From positions 1 through 64,000 of the forward strand of contig JAFLCG010000005.1 in the NCBI GenBank assembly GCA_017303635.1: DNA of 64,000 nucleotides, given 5' to 3'. Under the pieces are notes generated by a model. That model worked only from the letters and a program-made list of their open reading frames with translations, did no database searches and was not told where the DNA came from. Made by a program: the position numbers and the translations under genes. Shown here in pieces: positions 8,544-18,587 of this stretch; the first letter of the stretch is position 1, and each line of letters opens with the position of its first letter. The DNA is from Anaerolineae bacterium (GTDB lineage: Bacteria > Chloroflexota > Anaerolineae > Aggregatilineales > Phototrophicaceae).

Positions 8544-9779
8544 TCACTCAAAGCGCAAGGCGTCAATCGGACGCATACGAGCAGCGCGCCCAGCAGGATA
8601 AAGCCCAAAGATAATACCGACTGCGCTGCTGACAATGGTCGCCAGGAGAATAGCATCCAGTGTCACGCTAAGTTCCAAATCTGGCGCGAGGACCCCGCCG
8701 ATCAGCGTACCGACCCACCCTAAAGCAACACCAATCAATCCACCAAGGATCGACAAGACGACACTCTCAATCAGGAACTGGCTCATGATGTCCAACCCGC
8801 GCGCGCCAACCGCTTTGCGTAAGCCAATTTCACGGGTGCGTTCGGTAACAGACACGAGCATGATGTTCATGATACCAATCCCGCCGACCAGCAGGGAAAT
8901 ACTGGCAATCAGAGCCAGGAAGGCCGTCAAGACACCTGTAATCCGCCCTAGCGAGGTAAGCAGATCGGCCTGATTAATGATCTGAAAATCTTCCTCACCA
9001 CGAAACTCTATATTGTGGGCGGTACTGAGATAGGCATTTATCTCGTTCACTGCGGAATCCATCACTTCTTTTGAGCGCGCCTGGACGTGAAAAACACTAA
9101 CCTGATAGCCGCCATCACGGGTACGCGATTTGCTTAACCGCGTTTGCGCGGTGGTCAGTGGGATAAAGACCACATCATTTTCATCGCCAAAGAATCCACT
9201 GGCGCGTTCTTCAAGAACTCCGATGACATTGAATACAAAACCATTTATCCTGACCTGCTGCCCAATAGGATTGAGGTCCTTGCTGCCAAAAAGACGGTCG
9301 ACAATCGTCGTCCCAAGAACAGCAACACGAGAACTGCTATCGAGGTCAGACTGGGTAATGAACGCGCCTTCCCGCGTCACCCAATTGCGAACTTCTGAAA
9401 AATTGGGGGTCACTCCACTGATAGGAATGACGGTGCGTTTGCTGCCCGCAATCACCGTGCCGCCAATCTGATACTCCAACGCGATCTGCTGAATACTCGG
9501 GGCAATCGTTGGATTCGCGAGATCTTCCGCTTCAACGGTCGTAATCGGCTGGATGCCATTTTCGCTGCCGGTGGCTGGTGGCGCAGAAAAGACAAAGAGC
9601 ACATTGGAACCTAGTGCTTCAAATTGCCCTGAAATGTAATTTTCCACACCACGACCGAGACTCACGAGCGCAATCACGGCCCCCACACCGATAATGATGC
9701 CCAGCGTCGTCAATACCGCACGAAGGCGGTTGGTAGCCAGACCATTGAGGGCTATGCGGATGGTTTCGAACAGATTCAT
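8544..9779 (-). CDS. ABC transporter permease, MacB/FtsX family (first permease)
   Basis: A MacB-type permease of 411 residues from the ATG at 9779, which has GGAAG seven bases upstream; the frame is open to a TTG at 9800. The layout matches its paralogue downstream: TM1 with TTLGIIIGVGAVIALVSLG, a periplasm-type MacB-PCD domain at ~45-260, three C-terminal TMs, and the signature TERTREIGLRKAVGA. The end YPAGRAARMRPIDALRFE is diagnostic. The two permeases are clearly diverged, which suggests an obligate heteromer rather than a recent duplicate. Confidence 0.92.
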   Translation of the reverse strand: MNLFETIRIALNGLATNRLRAVLTTLGIIIGVGAVIALVSLGRGVENYISGQFEALGSNVLFVFSAPPATGSENGIQPITTVEAEDLANPTIAPSIQQIALEYQIGGTVIAGSKRTVIPISGVTPNFSEVRNWVTREGAFITQSDLDSSSRVAVLGTTIVDRLFGSKDLNPIGQQVRINGFVFNVIGVLEERASGFFGDENDVVFIPLTTAQTRLSKSRTRDGGYQVSVFHVQARSKEVMDSAVNEINAYLSTAHNIEFRGEEDFQIINQADLLTSLGRITGVLTAFLALIASISLLVGGIGIMNIMLVSVTERTREIGLRKAVGARGLDIMSQFLIESVVLSILGGLIGVALGWVGTLIGGVLAPDLELSVTLDAILLATIVSSAVGIIFGLYPAGRAARMRPIDALRFE

Positions 9780-9833
9780 TGGGTGCTTCCGAATCTTCAA
9801 ACGATACTGCGGGGCGGTGAAATAGGCTGTAGT

Positions 9834-10679
9834 TTAGTTGTACTCTTCCTTCTTGCCGCCATAATACGCGTCCCGGAACAAGCCTTCGAGTTCCTCGGCC
9901 TCAGAGGGTCGCTCGACCTCGCCGGCGATCAGCGGATTAGCGACTTCACGATCAGCGATGATGATCCCATCACGCAGCATGATAACCCGCTGAGTATGAC
10001 GTGCAATCCAGGGGTCATGGGTGACAAACACAGTCGTCATACCTTTCTCCCGGTTGAGCGACTGGAAGATTTGCATGACTTCGGTGCCGGAACGCGAGTC
10101 CAGATTGCCTGTTGGTTCATCCGCCAGAATCATCGCGGGTTCGTTTACCAAGGCACGAGCAATGGCGACACGCTGCTGCTGACCGCCTGAAAGCTCGCTC
10201 GGCAAGTGGTCAAGACGCTGACCAAGACCGACCGCTTCCAGAGCGGCCCGCGCCTTTTTGCCCCTGCCACTGGTTCCACCATAGATTAACGGTAGTTCAA
10301 CCTGCCGCAAGGCACTGGTCCGTTTGAGCAGATTGAAGCTCTGAAACACAAAGCCAATCTTTTTGTTCCGAATGCGTGCCAAGTCCTGTTCAGGCATCAC
10401 ACTCACATCCACACCATCAAGTCGGTATATCCCTGACGACGGTTGATCCAGGCAGCCGAGGATATTCATGAGGGTGCTTTTGCCAGAGCCGGACGGTCCC
10501 ATTATCGAAACCACTTCGCCTTCGTAAATCTGAAGGCTAACACCTCGCAGCGCATGGACTTCTACCTCGCCCATTTTGTAGACTTTGGTTACATCCTGCA
10601 CATCAATAACCACACGGCGCTCGGTGGGTCTTTCTGGCTCGGTTTTATGCTTACCGTTCTTGCTGAACCAATTGAACAT
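9834..10679 (-). CDS. ABC transporter ATP-binding protein, MacB/LolD type
   Basis: The ATPase subunit for the two adjacent permeases. Walker A is GPSGSGKST (near residue 60), the signature is LSGGQQQR (~163), Walker B is MILADEPTG (~182) and the H-loop His is in FVTHD (~215). The 281 residues exceed the usual ~230. An extra N-terminal ~20 residues is rich in Lys, and a C-terminal tail after residue ~245 is acidic and ends in a Lys/Tyr patch. It lies between adaptor and permease genes in the operon order adaptor-adaptor-ATPase-permease-permease-regulator. Confidence 0.94.
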   Translation of the reverse strand: MFNWFSKNGKHKTEPERPTERRVVIDVQDVTKVYKMGEVEVHALRGVSLQIYEGEVVSIMGPSGSGKSTLMNILGCLDQPSSGIYRLDGVDVSVMPEQDLARIRNKKIGFVFQSFNLLKRTSALRQVELPLIYGGTSGRGKKARAALEAVGLGQRLDHLPSELSGGQQQRVAIARALVNEPAMILADEPTGNLDSRSGTEVMQIFQSLNREKGMTTVFVTHDPWIARHTQRVIMLRDGIIIADREVANPLIAGEVERPSEAEELEGLFRDAYYGGKKEEYN

Positions 10680-10694
10680 GAATGAATGTCCCGC

Positions 10695-12131
10695 TTAGTT
10701 GGTGTTGGCATCAATCGGATTAAAGGCACCACGAGGCAGTAACACTATTCGCTGCCCTGCCGCCAGACCGCTCACGATCTGGCTCTCGTTTTCATTGCGG
10801 ACACCCAACGTGACCGGAATTTCCTCGAAGGCACCCGGCTGGGACTCGATGGTGACAAATGCACCACCCGTTGTCCGGTCGATACGAATGAAACGATTCG
10901 GTACGACCAGGGCATCAGATAATTGGTTCACCACAATGGTCGTTGTTGCGGTCATGCCAGCGCGAACTGGTTCGAGGGTTGGATTTATCGTGACGCGCAC
11001 CAGATAGGTCACTAACTGACCCTGACGGGTCGGAGTCAAGGCCACTCGACTTACTATCCCTTCAACACGCGTTTCAGGGAGCGCATCGAAGCGGAGTGTG
11101 ACTTCCTGACCAACCTGTAACTGAACGATGTCGGTTTCATCAACTGCTACATCTACAAAATAGGATGAGGTATCAATCATCTCGATAGCGGGTTGATTGG
11201 TTGGCGGCGCCTGACCCAAGACCAGATTAGTACTGGCGATAACGCCGTTGAAAGGAGCTACAATCTCACCCCGACTTAATGCGGCCTGGGCCTGGGCAAG
11301 CCGATTGCGAGCAGATTCCAACTGCACTGTCGCCAGTTGCATCTCAAGGTCGCTTGGGCCGTTTAGCAACCGGTCGAGCTGAACCTGGGCACTGACTAAC
11401 TGGGCGTTGGCAGCGGAGAGACCCGCCACGTCTGCAGGTCGATTAGCAGCAGTTTCCGCATTAATGGTACTCAGTGCCTGTCCATTTTCGGCATTGATAA
11501 TGGAATTAGTCACATTGTCAGCCGGGTTATTCGGCGGCGCAAAAGGTGGGGGCAACCCTAATTCAGTCGCCTGGTCAATCGCCTGCTGCGCTATTGCGAA
11601 GGGCAAATCGCGGGCTAATTGCGCCTGCCAAACGGTATTCCCAGCAATTTGCGCGTTGATGTCCGCAATTGCCGCTGCATTAGGATCACCAGAACTGACG
11701 GCAGCTGCGGCCTGTGCCTGGGCTGCCTGAACTGAAGCTTCAGCAGCTGCAATGTCGACGTCGCGAGGCGGTGCAGTTAACGCATCATAGCTGGTTTGCT
11801 GGGCATCCAGATTCAACTGTGCCTGTTGGACGGCCAGTTGCAGGTCAGCCGTATCAAGACGGGCAAGAACATCACCAGCCCGGACGGGTTGACCTTCCTG
11901 AACTAGAATCTCAGTGACCGGCGTATTCAGTTCAAAGACCAACCCAACCTGACGGATCGGACTTACCGGCCCAGTACCACTCACGGTTACCAGCATGTCC
12001 CGGACATCAACCCGAATTTCATCTTCGATCAGACTTTCGGTTTGAGCCGCAACGGGTTGATTGGATTGGAAGAGAACGAAAGCACCACCACCGAGGAGTG
12101 CAAGCACCAGCAGTATCAACAATATACGCAT
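10695..12131 (-). CDS. HlyD/MacA-family efflux adaptor (second copy)
   Basis: A 478-residue membrane-fusion protein with one N-terminal membrane anchor (residues ~1-25), a first lipoyl half (VQEGQPVRAGDVLARLDTAD at ~80), a long Ala/Gln-rich coiled-coil hairpin (~100-280), the second lipoyl half (GEIVAPFNGVIASTNL at ~288) and a beta-barrel/MP domain to the end. The hairpin contains an extra Asn/Ala-rich insert at ~150-245 absent from the neighbouring adaptor. No outer-membrane TolC gene is nearby, which suits a single-membrane cell where the adaptor works as a cell-surface part of the exporter, as proposed for YknX-like proteins. Confidence 0.9.
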   Translation of the reverse strand: MRILLILLVLALLGGGAFVLFQSNQPVAAQTESLIEDEIRVDVRDMLVTVSGTGPVSPIRQVGLVFELNTPVTEILVQEGQPVRAGDVLARLDTADLQLAVQQAQLNLDAQQTSYDALTAPPRDVDIAAAEASVQAAQAQAAAAVSSGDPNAAAIADINAQIAGNTVWQAQLARDLPFAIAQQAIDQATELGLPPPFAPPNNPADNVTNSIINAENGQALSTINAETAANRPADVAGLSAANAQLVSAQVQLDRLLNGPSDLEMQLATVQLESARNRLAQAQAALSRGEIVAPFNGVIASTNLVLGQAPPTNQPAIEMIDTSSYFVDVAVDETDIVQLQVGQEVTLRFDALPETRVEGIVSRVALTPTRQGQLVTYLVRVTINPTLEPVRAGMTATTTIVVNQLSDALVVPNRFIRIDRTTGGAFVTIESQPGAFEEIPVTLGVRNENESQIVSGLAAGQRIVLLPRGAFNPIDANTN

Positions 12132-12134
12132 GGG

Positions 12135-13511
12135 TTAGCCTCCACCAAAGGCTATAGAGTCACTGGAGAGATCAATCCCGATCAGATCACCTGCCTGAAG
12201 GCCGCTGATTACTTCACTTGAATCAGCCCCTTGCAAACCAAGCCCAATTTCAACTTCAGTGAAAGTGCCGTCAGAAGCGACAAGATTCACAAAAGCTGAA
12301 CCCGTGTCTCGATCCAGGCGAATGTACTGATTGGGAACAATCAACACATCACTGCGTGTTTCCACAATAATTGAAGAATCTGCCGTCATCCCCACACGAA
12401 CGCGGGGGTCCGTGTCAGCAAGTAGGAGCCGAACCGGATAACTAATTACGCCGTTGTCATTTGTACCTACCAAGCCGATTTGCTCGACCCGTGCATTCAG
12501 TTCTAGCCCGGGGAGCGCATCAAACCGCAAACGAGCCTGCATCCCTTCACGAGCCTGCCGGATATCGACTTCATCAACCTGGACATCGACCTGCAAACGA
12601 GAAACATCGGTCAACTCCACAGGGGGAAGCAGACCGGTACTCAATGCACCTACTTCACGATTGACTGCAGATACAATGCCATCAAAGGGCGCAACCAGAA
12701 TCATCTTGTCCAAATCCGACTGAGCATTCGTCACACCCAATTCAGCGCGGCGAATATCTATATCGGCTCGTTCAATATCAGTATTGGTCGGACCAGCAAT
12801 TGCTTGATCCAGTTCACGCTGCGCAACGATCACACGGGCATAAGCTGCACCAAGCTGACCACTGTTCCCGCGTTGCAGCGAGTCCAGCTGCAAGCGCGCA
12901 ATTTCCATCTGGAACGAGGCCTGCCCCACCTGAGCATCCAAGAGTAGATAAGCTTCTTCAGGCTGCCCCCCCTGAGCGGTTGTGCGAGCCTCGATCGCAC
13001 GAGTATGAGCATCAATAGCCTGTTGGTAGCGCAGTTCAGCCGCCTGAAGATCACCGGGGGCAACCGCATTTTGCAGGCCAATGTATGAACCCCAGGCGCT
13101 CTGCAATTGCGCTTCTGCGATTCGGACACGATCGCTATTGTCCGGATTGGCAATTTGTTCTTTACGAAGCAGAGCGAGGGCATAGTCCAACTGGGCGGCA
13201 GCCAAGGCCAGTTCTTCACTCTGGGTATTGAGACGCATCAATGGATCACCTGCAAGCACGTAATCGCCGGGCTGTACCAGGATTTCCACAATGCGACCGG
13301 GCCGTTGAAAGCTTAGTTGGGCCACGGTCGTGGACTCCACCGACCCGGTTGCCAAGATAGCCACATCCAGTTGCCCAGTCCGTACCGTTTGGTACTGGAT
13401 TGTGCGACTGGCATAAACGGTCTCGGTGCGCCTAAACTCCATACCAAATAGGGCTGCGGGCAAGGCCAGCACAGCGACTATGAATACGATCAGCGAACGA
13501 CGAACGTGCAT
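12135..13511 (-). CDS. HlyD/MacA-family efflux adaptor (first copy)
   Basis: A 458-residue adaptor with an N-terminal transmembrane anchor (~7-25), lipoyl halves at ~70-95 (VQPGDYVLAGDPLMRL) and ~275-295 (LVAPFDGIVSAVNRE), coiled-coil helices between, and a C-terminal beta-barrel with VRVGMTADSSIIV. It is the first gene of the exporter operon, and three bases separate it from the second adaptor. Two diverged adaptors serving one ATPase suggest a hetero-oligomeric assembly or two alternative complexes. Its promoter must lie in the 222-bp gap before rex, where no clear -35/-10 pair was identified. Confidence 0.9.
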   Translation of the reverse strand: MHVRRSLIVFIVAVLALPAALFGMEFRRTETVYASRTIQYQTVRTGQLDVAILATGSVESTTVAQLSFQRPGRIVEILVQPGDYVLAGDPLMRLNTQSEELALAAAQLDYALALLRKEQIANPDNSDRVRIAEAQLQSAWGSYIGLQNAVAPGDLQAAELRYQQAIDAHTRAIEARTTAQGGQPEEAYLLLDAQVGQASFQMEIARLQLDSLQRGNSGQLGAAYARVIVAQRELDQAIAGPTNTDIERADIDIRRAELGVTNAQSDLDKMILVAPFDGIVSAVNREVGALSTGLLPPVELTDVSRLQVDVQVDEVDIRQAREGMQARLRFDALPGLELNARVEQIGLVGTNDNGVISYPVRLLLADTDPRVRVGMTADSSIIVETRSDVLIVPNQYIRLDRDTGSAFVNLVASDGTFTEVEIGLGLQGADSSEVISGLQAGDLIGIDLSSDSIAFGGG

Positions 13512-13733
13512 AACTGCTCCACACTACAGAGGCATTTGTTCCAAAAGCCACAATCACTCATCATAGTAACACAGCTTTTGGTGTGAACCGTTAGATACTC
13601 TATACGCATTAAGCTAGGGGCGGTTGTACATTAACAAACATCTAGCGTCCGTTATGACCCAATGGTACACTGTGACTATGCGAGAACTTTCACAAACGAC
13701 CATCACAGCATCACGGGCAGGATAAAGACAAGC

Positions 13734-14351
13734 ATGACGCCTACCATCCCGGATATTGTCATCGGGCGTTTGCCCGTCTATTTACGCGCGCTTACACGTC
13801 TTTCCCAAGAAGGCGTGGATGTCACATCGTCCCACGAACTGGGCCAGCGACTAGGCATCAGTTCAGCACAGATTCGTAAAGATCTTTCCCACTTTGGGGG
13901 CTTCGGCAAACAAGGTACAGGCTATCAGATCAGTTATCTGATCGACCAGTTGCGACAAGTACTGAAGGTCAACCGCGAGTGGGATGTGGTGCTCGTGGGC
14001 GCTGGCGACCTCGGCAGTGCGCTACTACACTATCGTGGGTTCACGGAACGCGGTTTCAAGATCACCCATGTATTTGATGCGGCCTCCAACAAAGTGGGTA
14101 AGCAGATCGTCCATTACACGGTGCAACCCATGGATGAATTGCAGGCCACTATCCAGACACATAACATCAAAATGGCAATGATTGCCGTCCCTGCAGAGGC
14201 AGCTCAACACGTGACTAATCTGCTGGTCGAGGCGGGGGTGAAAGCTATTTTGAACTACGCACCAATAAACCTAAACGTCCCACAAGGCGTCAATGTGCAA
14301 TACATTGATCCGGTGCTGCACATGCAACGGATGACGTATTACATTCCTTAG
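13734..14351 (+). CDS. rex: Redox-sensing transcriptional repressor Rex
   Basis: Rex senses the NADH/NAD+ ratio and represses fermentative and respiratory genes when NADH is low. The N-terminal winged helix (residues ~1-80) contains SSAQIRKDLSHFGGFGKQGTG, the family's recognition-helix signature. A Rossmann NADH domain follows, with VVLVGAGDLGSALLHY at ~87. The ATG at 13734 gives 205 residues, the usual size; an upstream in-frame ATG at 13662 would add 24 unlikely residues. AGGATAAAG precedes the chosen start. The 3' end overlaps the convergent mreB gene by four bases. A TTTCACAAACGAC half-site occurs both upstream of rex (13688-13700) and upstream of atpA (near 20240), which hints at Rex control. 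Confidence 0.95.
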   Translation: MTPTIPDIVIGRLPVYLRALTRLSQEGVDVTSSHELGQRLGISSAQIRKDLSHFGGFGKQGTGYQISYLIDQLRQVLKVNREWDVVLVGAGDLGSALLHYRGFTERGFKITHVFDAASNKVGKQIVHYTVQPMDELQATIQTHNIKMAMIAVPAEAAQHVTNLLVEAGVKAILNYAPINLNVPQGVNVQYIDPVLHMQRMTYYIP

Positions 14352-15370
14352 GCTGGTGCAAACAGACGAGTCAGGGCAGGGTCTTCAAGCGCGCGACCAG
14401 CGCCCACAGCAACCGCAATCAACGGATTCTCTGCCCTATAGACTGGAACGCCGGTTTCCCTGGTCAAGAATTGTTCCATTCCGCGCAGCAACGCACCGCC
14501 ACCGGTCAGAACGATCCCTCGATCAATGATGTCCGATGCCAGTTCGGGCGGTGTAGTTCCCAAGACCGATCGAACTACGGCTGAGATCATACTCAAGGGT
14601 TCCTGCAAGGCTTCAATCACCTCACCGGTACTGACAGCGACCGTGCGTGGCAACCCACTAACGTTATCGCGTCCCTGAATTTCCATCGACATCGATTCGC
14701 CAATATCAAAAGCTGCGCCAACTTGTATCTTGACGGATTCAGCAGTTGGCTGACCGATGCTCAGGTTATACTTGCGGCGGACGTAGCTGATGATGGCTTC
14801 ATCCTGTTTGAGGCCGCCCACACGACCGCTCTCCGCTCGGACGATATTGTTCATGGTGATAACGGCAGCTTCGGTTACACCACCACCAATATTGACGATC
14901 ATATCCCCCGCCGGTGTTCCAACTGGAAGCCCGGCCCCAATCGCTGCAGCCAGCGGTTCTGGAATAAGCATCGCCAAGCGAGCACCTGCCTGCATTGCTG
15001 CATCGTGGACTGCGCGGCGTTCAACGCTGGTTACACCGTATGGGACAGACATCATCACAGTTGGCTTGAACAACCGAATACGTCCAGCAACTTTGTTGAA
15101 GAAGAATTCCAGCATGGCCTGGCAAACTTCATAGTCAGCAATGACGCCATCTTGCAAGGGGCGCACAACCTGGATATTTTCTTCATCAACTCGTCCGAGC
15201 ATTTCACGAGCAGGTTGCCCGATTTCCAGGACATCGACCAGGCCACGTTCATTCTCTTCCGCGCTGACGGCAACCAGTGACGGCTCTTGCAGAACAATCT
15301 GCCCGTTTTCGTATATCAGGCAGTTAATCGTTCCCAGATCAACGCCGAGGCTTTTGCTAAACAACCCCAT
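14348..15370 (-). CDS. mreB: Rod shape-determining protein MreB
   Basis: The actin-like protein that forms membrane-bound filaments guiding cell-wall elongation. The phosphate-1 loop is GVDLGTINCLIY (residues ~9-20), the phosphate-2 region is VNIGGGVTEAAVI (~160) and the adenosine motif is IVLTGGGALLRGME (~288). The length of 340 is normal. No mreC or mreD follows; the gene stands alone, converging on rex. TATAAG at 15412-15417 (minus strand) could serve as its -10. MreB-like proteins also include Mbl, which cannot be excluded. Confidence 0.93.
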   Translation of the reverse strand: MGLFSKSLGVDLGTINCLIYENGQIVLQEPSLVAVSAEENERGLVDVLEIGQPAREMLGRVDEENIQVVRPLQDGVIADYEVCQAMLEFFFNKVAGRIRLFKPTVMMSVPYGVTSVERRAVHDAAMQAGARLAMLIPEPLAAAIGAGLPVGTPAGDMIVNIGGGVTEAAVITMNNIVRAESGRVGGLKQDEAIISYVRRKYNLSIGQPTAESVKIQVGAAFDIGESMSMEIQGRDNVSGLPRTVAVSTGEVIEALQEPLSMISAVVRSVLGTTPPELASDIIDRGIVLTGGGALLRGMEQFLTRETGVPVYRAENPLIAVAVGAGRALEDPALTRLFAPA

Positions 15371-15427
15371 GCTGTGTGTTTCACTCCATCGCGCTGTGGT
15401 TTCCGCTGGTACTTATACCTGAAAAGT

Positions 15428-15461
15428 TAACGCCCGGAAAGCCTGTGCTATCCGGGCGTTA
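15428..15461. terminator. Strong stem-loop between atpC and mreB
   Basis: A perfect 11-bp G+C-rich stem (arms 15428-15438 and 15451-15461, 12-base loop) lies about 45 bp after the atpC stop. On the minus strand it is followed by ACTTTTCAGG, a short T-tract, so it probably ends the atpAGDC transcript. Confidence 0.75.
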
Positions 15462-15506
15462 CAGATTTCAACCGCCAAAAACAAAGAGGACACCAGCTAA
15501 TCTGGT

Positions 15507-15956
15507 CTATTGGCCGTTCTCATCCTCTACAATGCGAAGGATGGAACCTCGCGCCTTCATTTTGTTCTTGACCTTCAGGGCGAGTTCGGCGCGGCGCAGT
15601 TCGAGTTGGGCGGCACGGTTTTGTTCAGGTGGAACACCTTCCGCCATCATCTTCTGGGCACCTTGGCGTGCCGCTTCGATGCGGGCTTCATCCAGCGCAA
15701 AAGAGGATTCGGCCAGATCCGCCAATACAACAACTTTGTCAGGGCGAATATCGACCACGCCACCATAAATCACAAAGCGTTCTTCACGCCCTTGCTTGCG
15801 AACGACAAGCTCACCAAAACCCATGGTGGTCAGGAGTGGTGCATGATGCGGCAAAACACCCATTTCACCTTCAGCACCCGGCACCAACACCATATCGGCC
15901 TGGGGTTCATCGAAGACCTTGCGTTCCTGAGTGACCACTTCTACATGAATTGGCAT
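15507..15956 (-). CDS. atpC: ATP synthase F1 subunit epsilon
   Basis: The epsilon subunit of the F1 motor, which regulates ATPase activity. The N-terminal beta-sandwich contains VVTQERKVFDEPQADMVLVP and GEMGVLPHHAPLLT (residues ~30-45), the most conserved part of the family. A C-terminal helical domain rich in Arg/Ala/Glu follows from ~90. The length of 149 is slightly above the usual ~135 owing to a longer C-terminal helix and tail. Last of the four F1 genes, it is separated from atpD by 54 bp that contain a perfect stem-loop. Confidence 0.94.
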   Translation of the reverse strand: MPIHVEVVTQERKVFDEPQADMVLVPGAEGEMGVLPHHAPLLTTMGFGELVVRKQGREERFVIYGGVVDIRPDKVVVLADLAESSFALDEARIEAARQGAQKMMAEGVPPEQNRAAQLELRRAELALKVKNKMKARGSILRIVEDENGQ

Positions 15957-15970
15957 TCAACACTTCCCTT

Positions 15971-15998
15971 CGTAGGGGTGAACTCTGTCACCCCTACG
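15971..15998 (-). promoter_or_regulatory. Intercistronic stem-loop between atpD and atpC
   Basis: Perfect 11-bp arms (15971-15981 and 15988-15998) with a six-base loop fill most of the 54-bp gap. No T-tract follows on the minus strand, so mRNA processing, stabilisation of the upstream message or partial attenuation is more likely than full termination. Confidence 0.55.
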
Positions 15999-16010
15999 CT
16001 CACTGGATGA

Positions 16011-17420
<1,410 letters not shown>

Positions 17421-17505
17421 TTAACTCCTCAATCTAAAGCATGCTGTCGCGGGATATTCACTTCGCGCCCGCCCACGAATTTGTCTTGTCTACTACGCAT
17501 GTCAC

Positions 17506-18531
17506 CTATGAACCTGACTTTTTCGTCGCCGTCATCACAGGCTGACCATGACCATTGCTAGAAGCAGCGTGACCGTTGGATGATGCCTTCATGATTTCAA
17601 GGACGTTATCAGTTGCCTTATCAATCGAGTCCTGAAGAGCTTCTGCACCACCCACAATATCGAGGATTTCGGCAGTGATGGCGGCCTGACGCGCCTTGTT
17701 ATACATCAGGGTTAGGTCGCCGATCAGCGATGTCGCATTATCCGATGCATTACGCATCGCAACCATACGAGCCGAGTGTTCGCTGGCCTGACTTTCCAGC
17801 AGGGCCTGATAGAGCTGCAACTCTGTAAAGCGCGGTACGATCTCGTCCAGAATTGCGGTGGCATCTGGCTCGTATTCGTAGTCTGACTTACCGGCGCTCA
17901 CGGCTGGTACAGCCTTGATCATTTCAGACATGACCGCGTCGTCATGCTGATATGGAATGAGCGGAAGCCAGCTGAGTACCACCGGTTTCTGTGTCAGGGT
18001 GTTAACAAAATCCGTGTAGGCAATAAAGACCTGATCGGCCTTGCCACTGAGGAATTCGTCAATTACCAGTTTAGCCACCGGGCGGAGGTCGGCAATCGTT
18101 GGATCAGCCTTCATGCCGGTAAACTCGGCCATCAGGTCGGCACCAGAACGCACCAACGAATCCCGCCCCTTCTTACCTACGGCGATGTAGCGCGCAGGTT
18201 TACCCAGTCGATGGGCAAAGCGCTGGGACACACGGAGAATATTGCTATTGAACGCGCCTGCCAAACCGCGATCCGAAGTAATCATCACGATGATGATATT
18301 GTTGATTTCGCTGCGGGCGCTCAACAGCGGATGCAACGGGATACCCTTGGTCGCCGTACTTTGTACGTTCAGCAGGATTTCCCATGCCTTCTGAGCATAG
18401 GCACGGCTGGCGAGTACGCGGGCCTGGGCCTTCCGGACGCGAGAAGCCGATACAGCCTCCAACGCACGGGTAATTTGAGAGATGTTCTTGACGCTGCGAA
18501 TGCGTTTTTTAATGTCGCGGGCTGATGCCAT
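17506..18531 (-). CDS. atpG: ATP synthase F1 subunit gamma, with C-terminal extension
   Basis: The rotor shaft of F1. The N-terminal helix begins MASARDIKKRIRSVKNISQI, which is family-typical. The Rossmann-like middle has ITSDRGLAGAFNSN (~85). The C-terminal helix ends in the conserved MYNKARQAAITAEILDIVGGAEAL segment (given here only as landmark residues near 275-300). About 40 further residues follow, including a doubled SSNGH motif and a Lys-rich end, so the protein is 341 residues rather than ~290. An acidic loop near 215-230 is also longer than usual. The tail would project from the shaft tip and might be regulatory. Confidence 0.94.
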   Translation of the reverse strand: MASARDIKKRIRSVKNISQITRALEAVSASRVRKAQARVLASRAYAQKAWEILLNVQSTATKGIPLHPLLSARSEINNIIIVMITSDRGLAGAFNSNILRVSQRFAHRLGKPARYIAVGKKGRDSLVRSGADLMAEFTGMKADPTIADLRPVAKLVIDEFLSGKADQVFIAYTDFVNTLTQKPVVLSWLPLIPYQHDDAVMSEMIKAVPAVSAGKSDYEYEPDATAILDEIVPRFTELQLYQALLESQASEHSARMVAMRNASDNATSLIGDLTLMYNKARQAAITAEILDIVGGAEALQDSIDKATDNVLEIMKASSNGHAASSNGHGQPVMTATKKSGS

Positions 18532-18551
18532 TGGGTTTCTCCTTCTGTTGC

Positions 18552-18575
18552 AGGGGCGCTATGGATAACGCCCCT
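18552..18575 (-). promoter_or_regulatory. Intercistronic stem-loop between atpA and atpG
   Basis: Seven-bp arms (18552-18558 and 18569-18575) form a GC-rich hairpin with a ten-base loop in the 56-bp gap. No T-tract is present. As with the atpD-atpC hairpin, a role in mRNA processing or unequal subunit expression is plausible. Confidence 0.45.
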
Positions 18576-18587
18576 ACCCTGTTTCCT

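Noticed and set aside
7737..8723. 328-codon plus-strand frame
   Set aside because: Antisense to the MacB-type permease with clear membrane segments and family motifs; no ribosome site.
13526..13545. Possible fourth copy of the LexA-like palindrome (CATTTGTTCC)
   Set aside because: Only one half matches and no TGCTAnnCT or repeat units follow at the right spacing.
13664..13700. Full Rex operator upstream of rex
   Set aside because: TGTGA and TTCACA are present, but the spacing is 13 instead of the usual 8, so only a half-site is supported.
15428..15461. Riboswitch upstream of mreB
   Set aside because: A simple perfect hairpin after atpC with a T-tract is sufficient; no aptamer-like architecture is seen.
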